This document shows, piece by piece, positions 31,940-32,574 of a stretch of 32,574 bases of DNA. Source of the DNA: Shewanella sp. MBTL60-007 (GTDB lineage Bacteria; Pseudomonadota; Gammaproteobacteria; Enterobacterales; Shewanellaceae); assembly GCF_019654915.1 (NCBI RefSeq), contig NZ_BPET01000065.1, positions 1 to 32,574 on the forward strand, in the 5' to 3' direction. The notes beneath the pieces are model-generated. The model worked only from the letters and a program-made list of their open reading frames with translations. It was not told the DNA's origin and searched no databases. The stretch's first letter is position 1. Each line of letters starts with the position of its first letter. A program made the translations under genes and the position numbers.

Positions 31940-32488
31940 TTGGATATTGGTGAAAGCCTTAAAAGGGTTAGAAAAGAGAAGGGCCTGTCCCAGCGAGAAT
32001 TGGCTAAGCGTGCAGGTGTGACAAATAGCACTATTTCGATGATCGAGAAAAATAGCGTTAGTCCTTCGGTTAGCTCACTCAAAAAAGTGCTTTCTGGTTT
32101 GCCTATGTCTTTAGTGGAGTTCTTTGCTATCGAAGACACGCAAGAGACCGAGCAAAAAGTGGTTTACCGTAGCAACGAGTTATTGGATATCGGTGATGGC
32201 GTATTGGATTTTAAGCTCATTGGTAGAGATTTTCCTAATCGTGCCATGTCTGTGATGAGTGAGACTTATCCTCCTGGATCAGATACAGGAATAGAGATGC
32301 TTAAACATGAAGGCCAAGAGGCGGCAATGGTGATTGAAGGTCGCTTGGAGTTGACTGTTGGAGACGAAGTGTTTGAACTCAATGAAGGTGATAGTTATTA
32401 CTTTAATAGTGACTTACCCCATCGCTTTCGGAATCCATATGATGTGCCTTGCCGAATAATTAGCGCAACGACCCCAGCAAATTTTTAA
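31940..32488 (+). CDS. puuR: PuuR-family transcriptional repressor (HTH_3 plus cupin)
   Basis: The 182-residue protein has an N-terminal helix-turn-helix (about 5-60): LKRVRKEKGLSQRELAKRAG, then TNSTISMIEKNSVSPSVSSL. A C-terminal cupin (about 110-180) reads MLKHEGQEAAMVIEGRLELT, then FELNEGDSYYFNSDLPHRFRN and RIISATTPANF. This closely follows E. coli PuuR (185 residues), which binds putrescine and represses the puu genes. The start is a TTG with AGGGGA six bases upstream; no better ATG exists near the homology start. It is divergent from puuB and likely represses both, plus bauA, puuC and perhaps mmsA. Confidence 0.9.
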   Translation: MDIGESLKRVRKEKGLSQRELAKRAGVTNSTISMIEKNSVSPSVSSLKKVLSGLPMSLVEFFAIEDTQETEQKVVYRSNELLDIGDGVLDFKLIGRDFPNRAMSVMSETYPPGSDTGIEMLKHEGQEAAMVIEGRLELTVGDEVFELNEGDSYYFNSDLPHRFRNPYDVPCRIISATTPANF

Positions 32489-32509
32489 TCAGTTTTGCAT
32501 TTTTTTGTA

Positions 32510-32557
32510 AAGCTAGCTTACCGCAAAGAATTCCTCTTTCTTAACGGTAACTAGCTT
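32510..32557. repeat. Long imperfect hairpin after puuR (possible terminator)
   Basis: AAGCTAGCTTACCG (32510-32523) pairs with CGGTAACTAGCTT (32545-32557) with one bulged base. An inner stem AAAGA/TCTTT (32525-32529 and 32535-32539) extends the fold. No clear T-run follows, so a terminator role is uncertain. Nothing else is recognisable up to the window edge. Confidence 0.5.
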
Positions 32558-32574
32558 GGTATTTGTATCATTCT

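Overview
The window looks like chromosome of a marine gammaproteobacterium, most likely Shewanella. The evidence is the gene families themselves: TorF-type porin, DUF3634, DUF3833, DUF2878, a DUF523-DUF1722 fusion, and puu and mmsA genes. Gene spacing, Shine-Dalgarno sites and moderate GC fit this. No rRNA, tRNA, CRISPR array or prophage was seen. The genus is inferred from protein resemblance; no search was run.

Layout. (1) 1-122: the end of an IS3-type insertion sequence, cut by the window edge. (2) 198-668: a membrane-anchored FKBP prolyl isomerase. (3) 942-7015: a two-gene unit of an OmpA-family protein and a 1666-residue lipoprotein made of about 18 bacterial Ig-like (BIG_2) repeats. (4) 7101-9795: housekeeping and accessory genes: cold-shock/DUF1294 protein, ArsR-type regulator, DUF4442 hotdog protein, and a DUF368 polyprenyl-phosphate transporter. 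(5) 9862-19984: a long, tightly packed plus-strand cluster of DUF523-DUF1722, MerR regulator, CPD photolyase, NTF2-like, SDR, FAD oxidoreductase, DUF1365, Cfa-like methyltransferase, DUF2878, chalcone-isomerase-like and DUF3833 lipoprotein. It resembles light- or singlet-oxygen-responsive photolyase/lipid-modification clusters of other proteobacteria. (6) 20067-22095: small proteins, a TorF-type porin and a cupin. (7) 22173-32488: amine catabolism, with mmsA, beta-alanine:pyruvate transaminase, puuC, puuB and puuR. This block is interrupted by a MerR-methyltransferase fusion, a GNAT acetyltransferase, a CYTH protein and an aspartate/glutamate racemase.

How the genes may work together. In region 5 nearly every start overlaps the previous stop, so photolyase and lipid-modifying enzymes are probably made together. 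The first promoter carries two TTRTACAA boxes that could be the target of the cluster's MerR protein. That MerR protein has a degenerate cobalamin-type sensory domain. The Cfa homologue lacks two residues used by cyclopropane synthases to hold bicarbonate, which hints at a methylated or furan-type lipid product. In region 7 a shared 20-bp motif close to the E. coli PuuR box lies between puuB and puuR, between bauA and puuC, and in weaker form before mmsA. This suggests one PuuR regulon joining putrescine and beta-alanine breakdown.

The strongest candidates for new biology are the light-type lipid/photolyase cluster with its regulator and envelope proteins of unknown function, the OmpA/giant Ig-like lipoprotein pair, and the scattered PuuR regulon.
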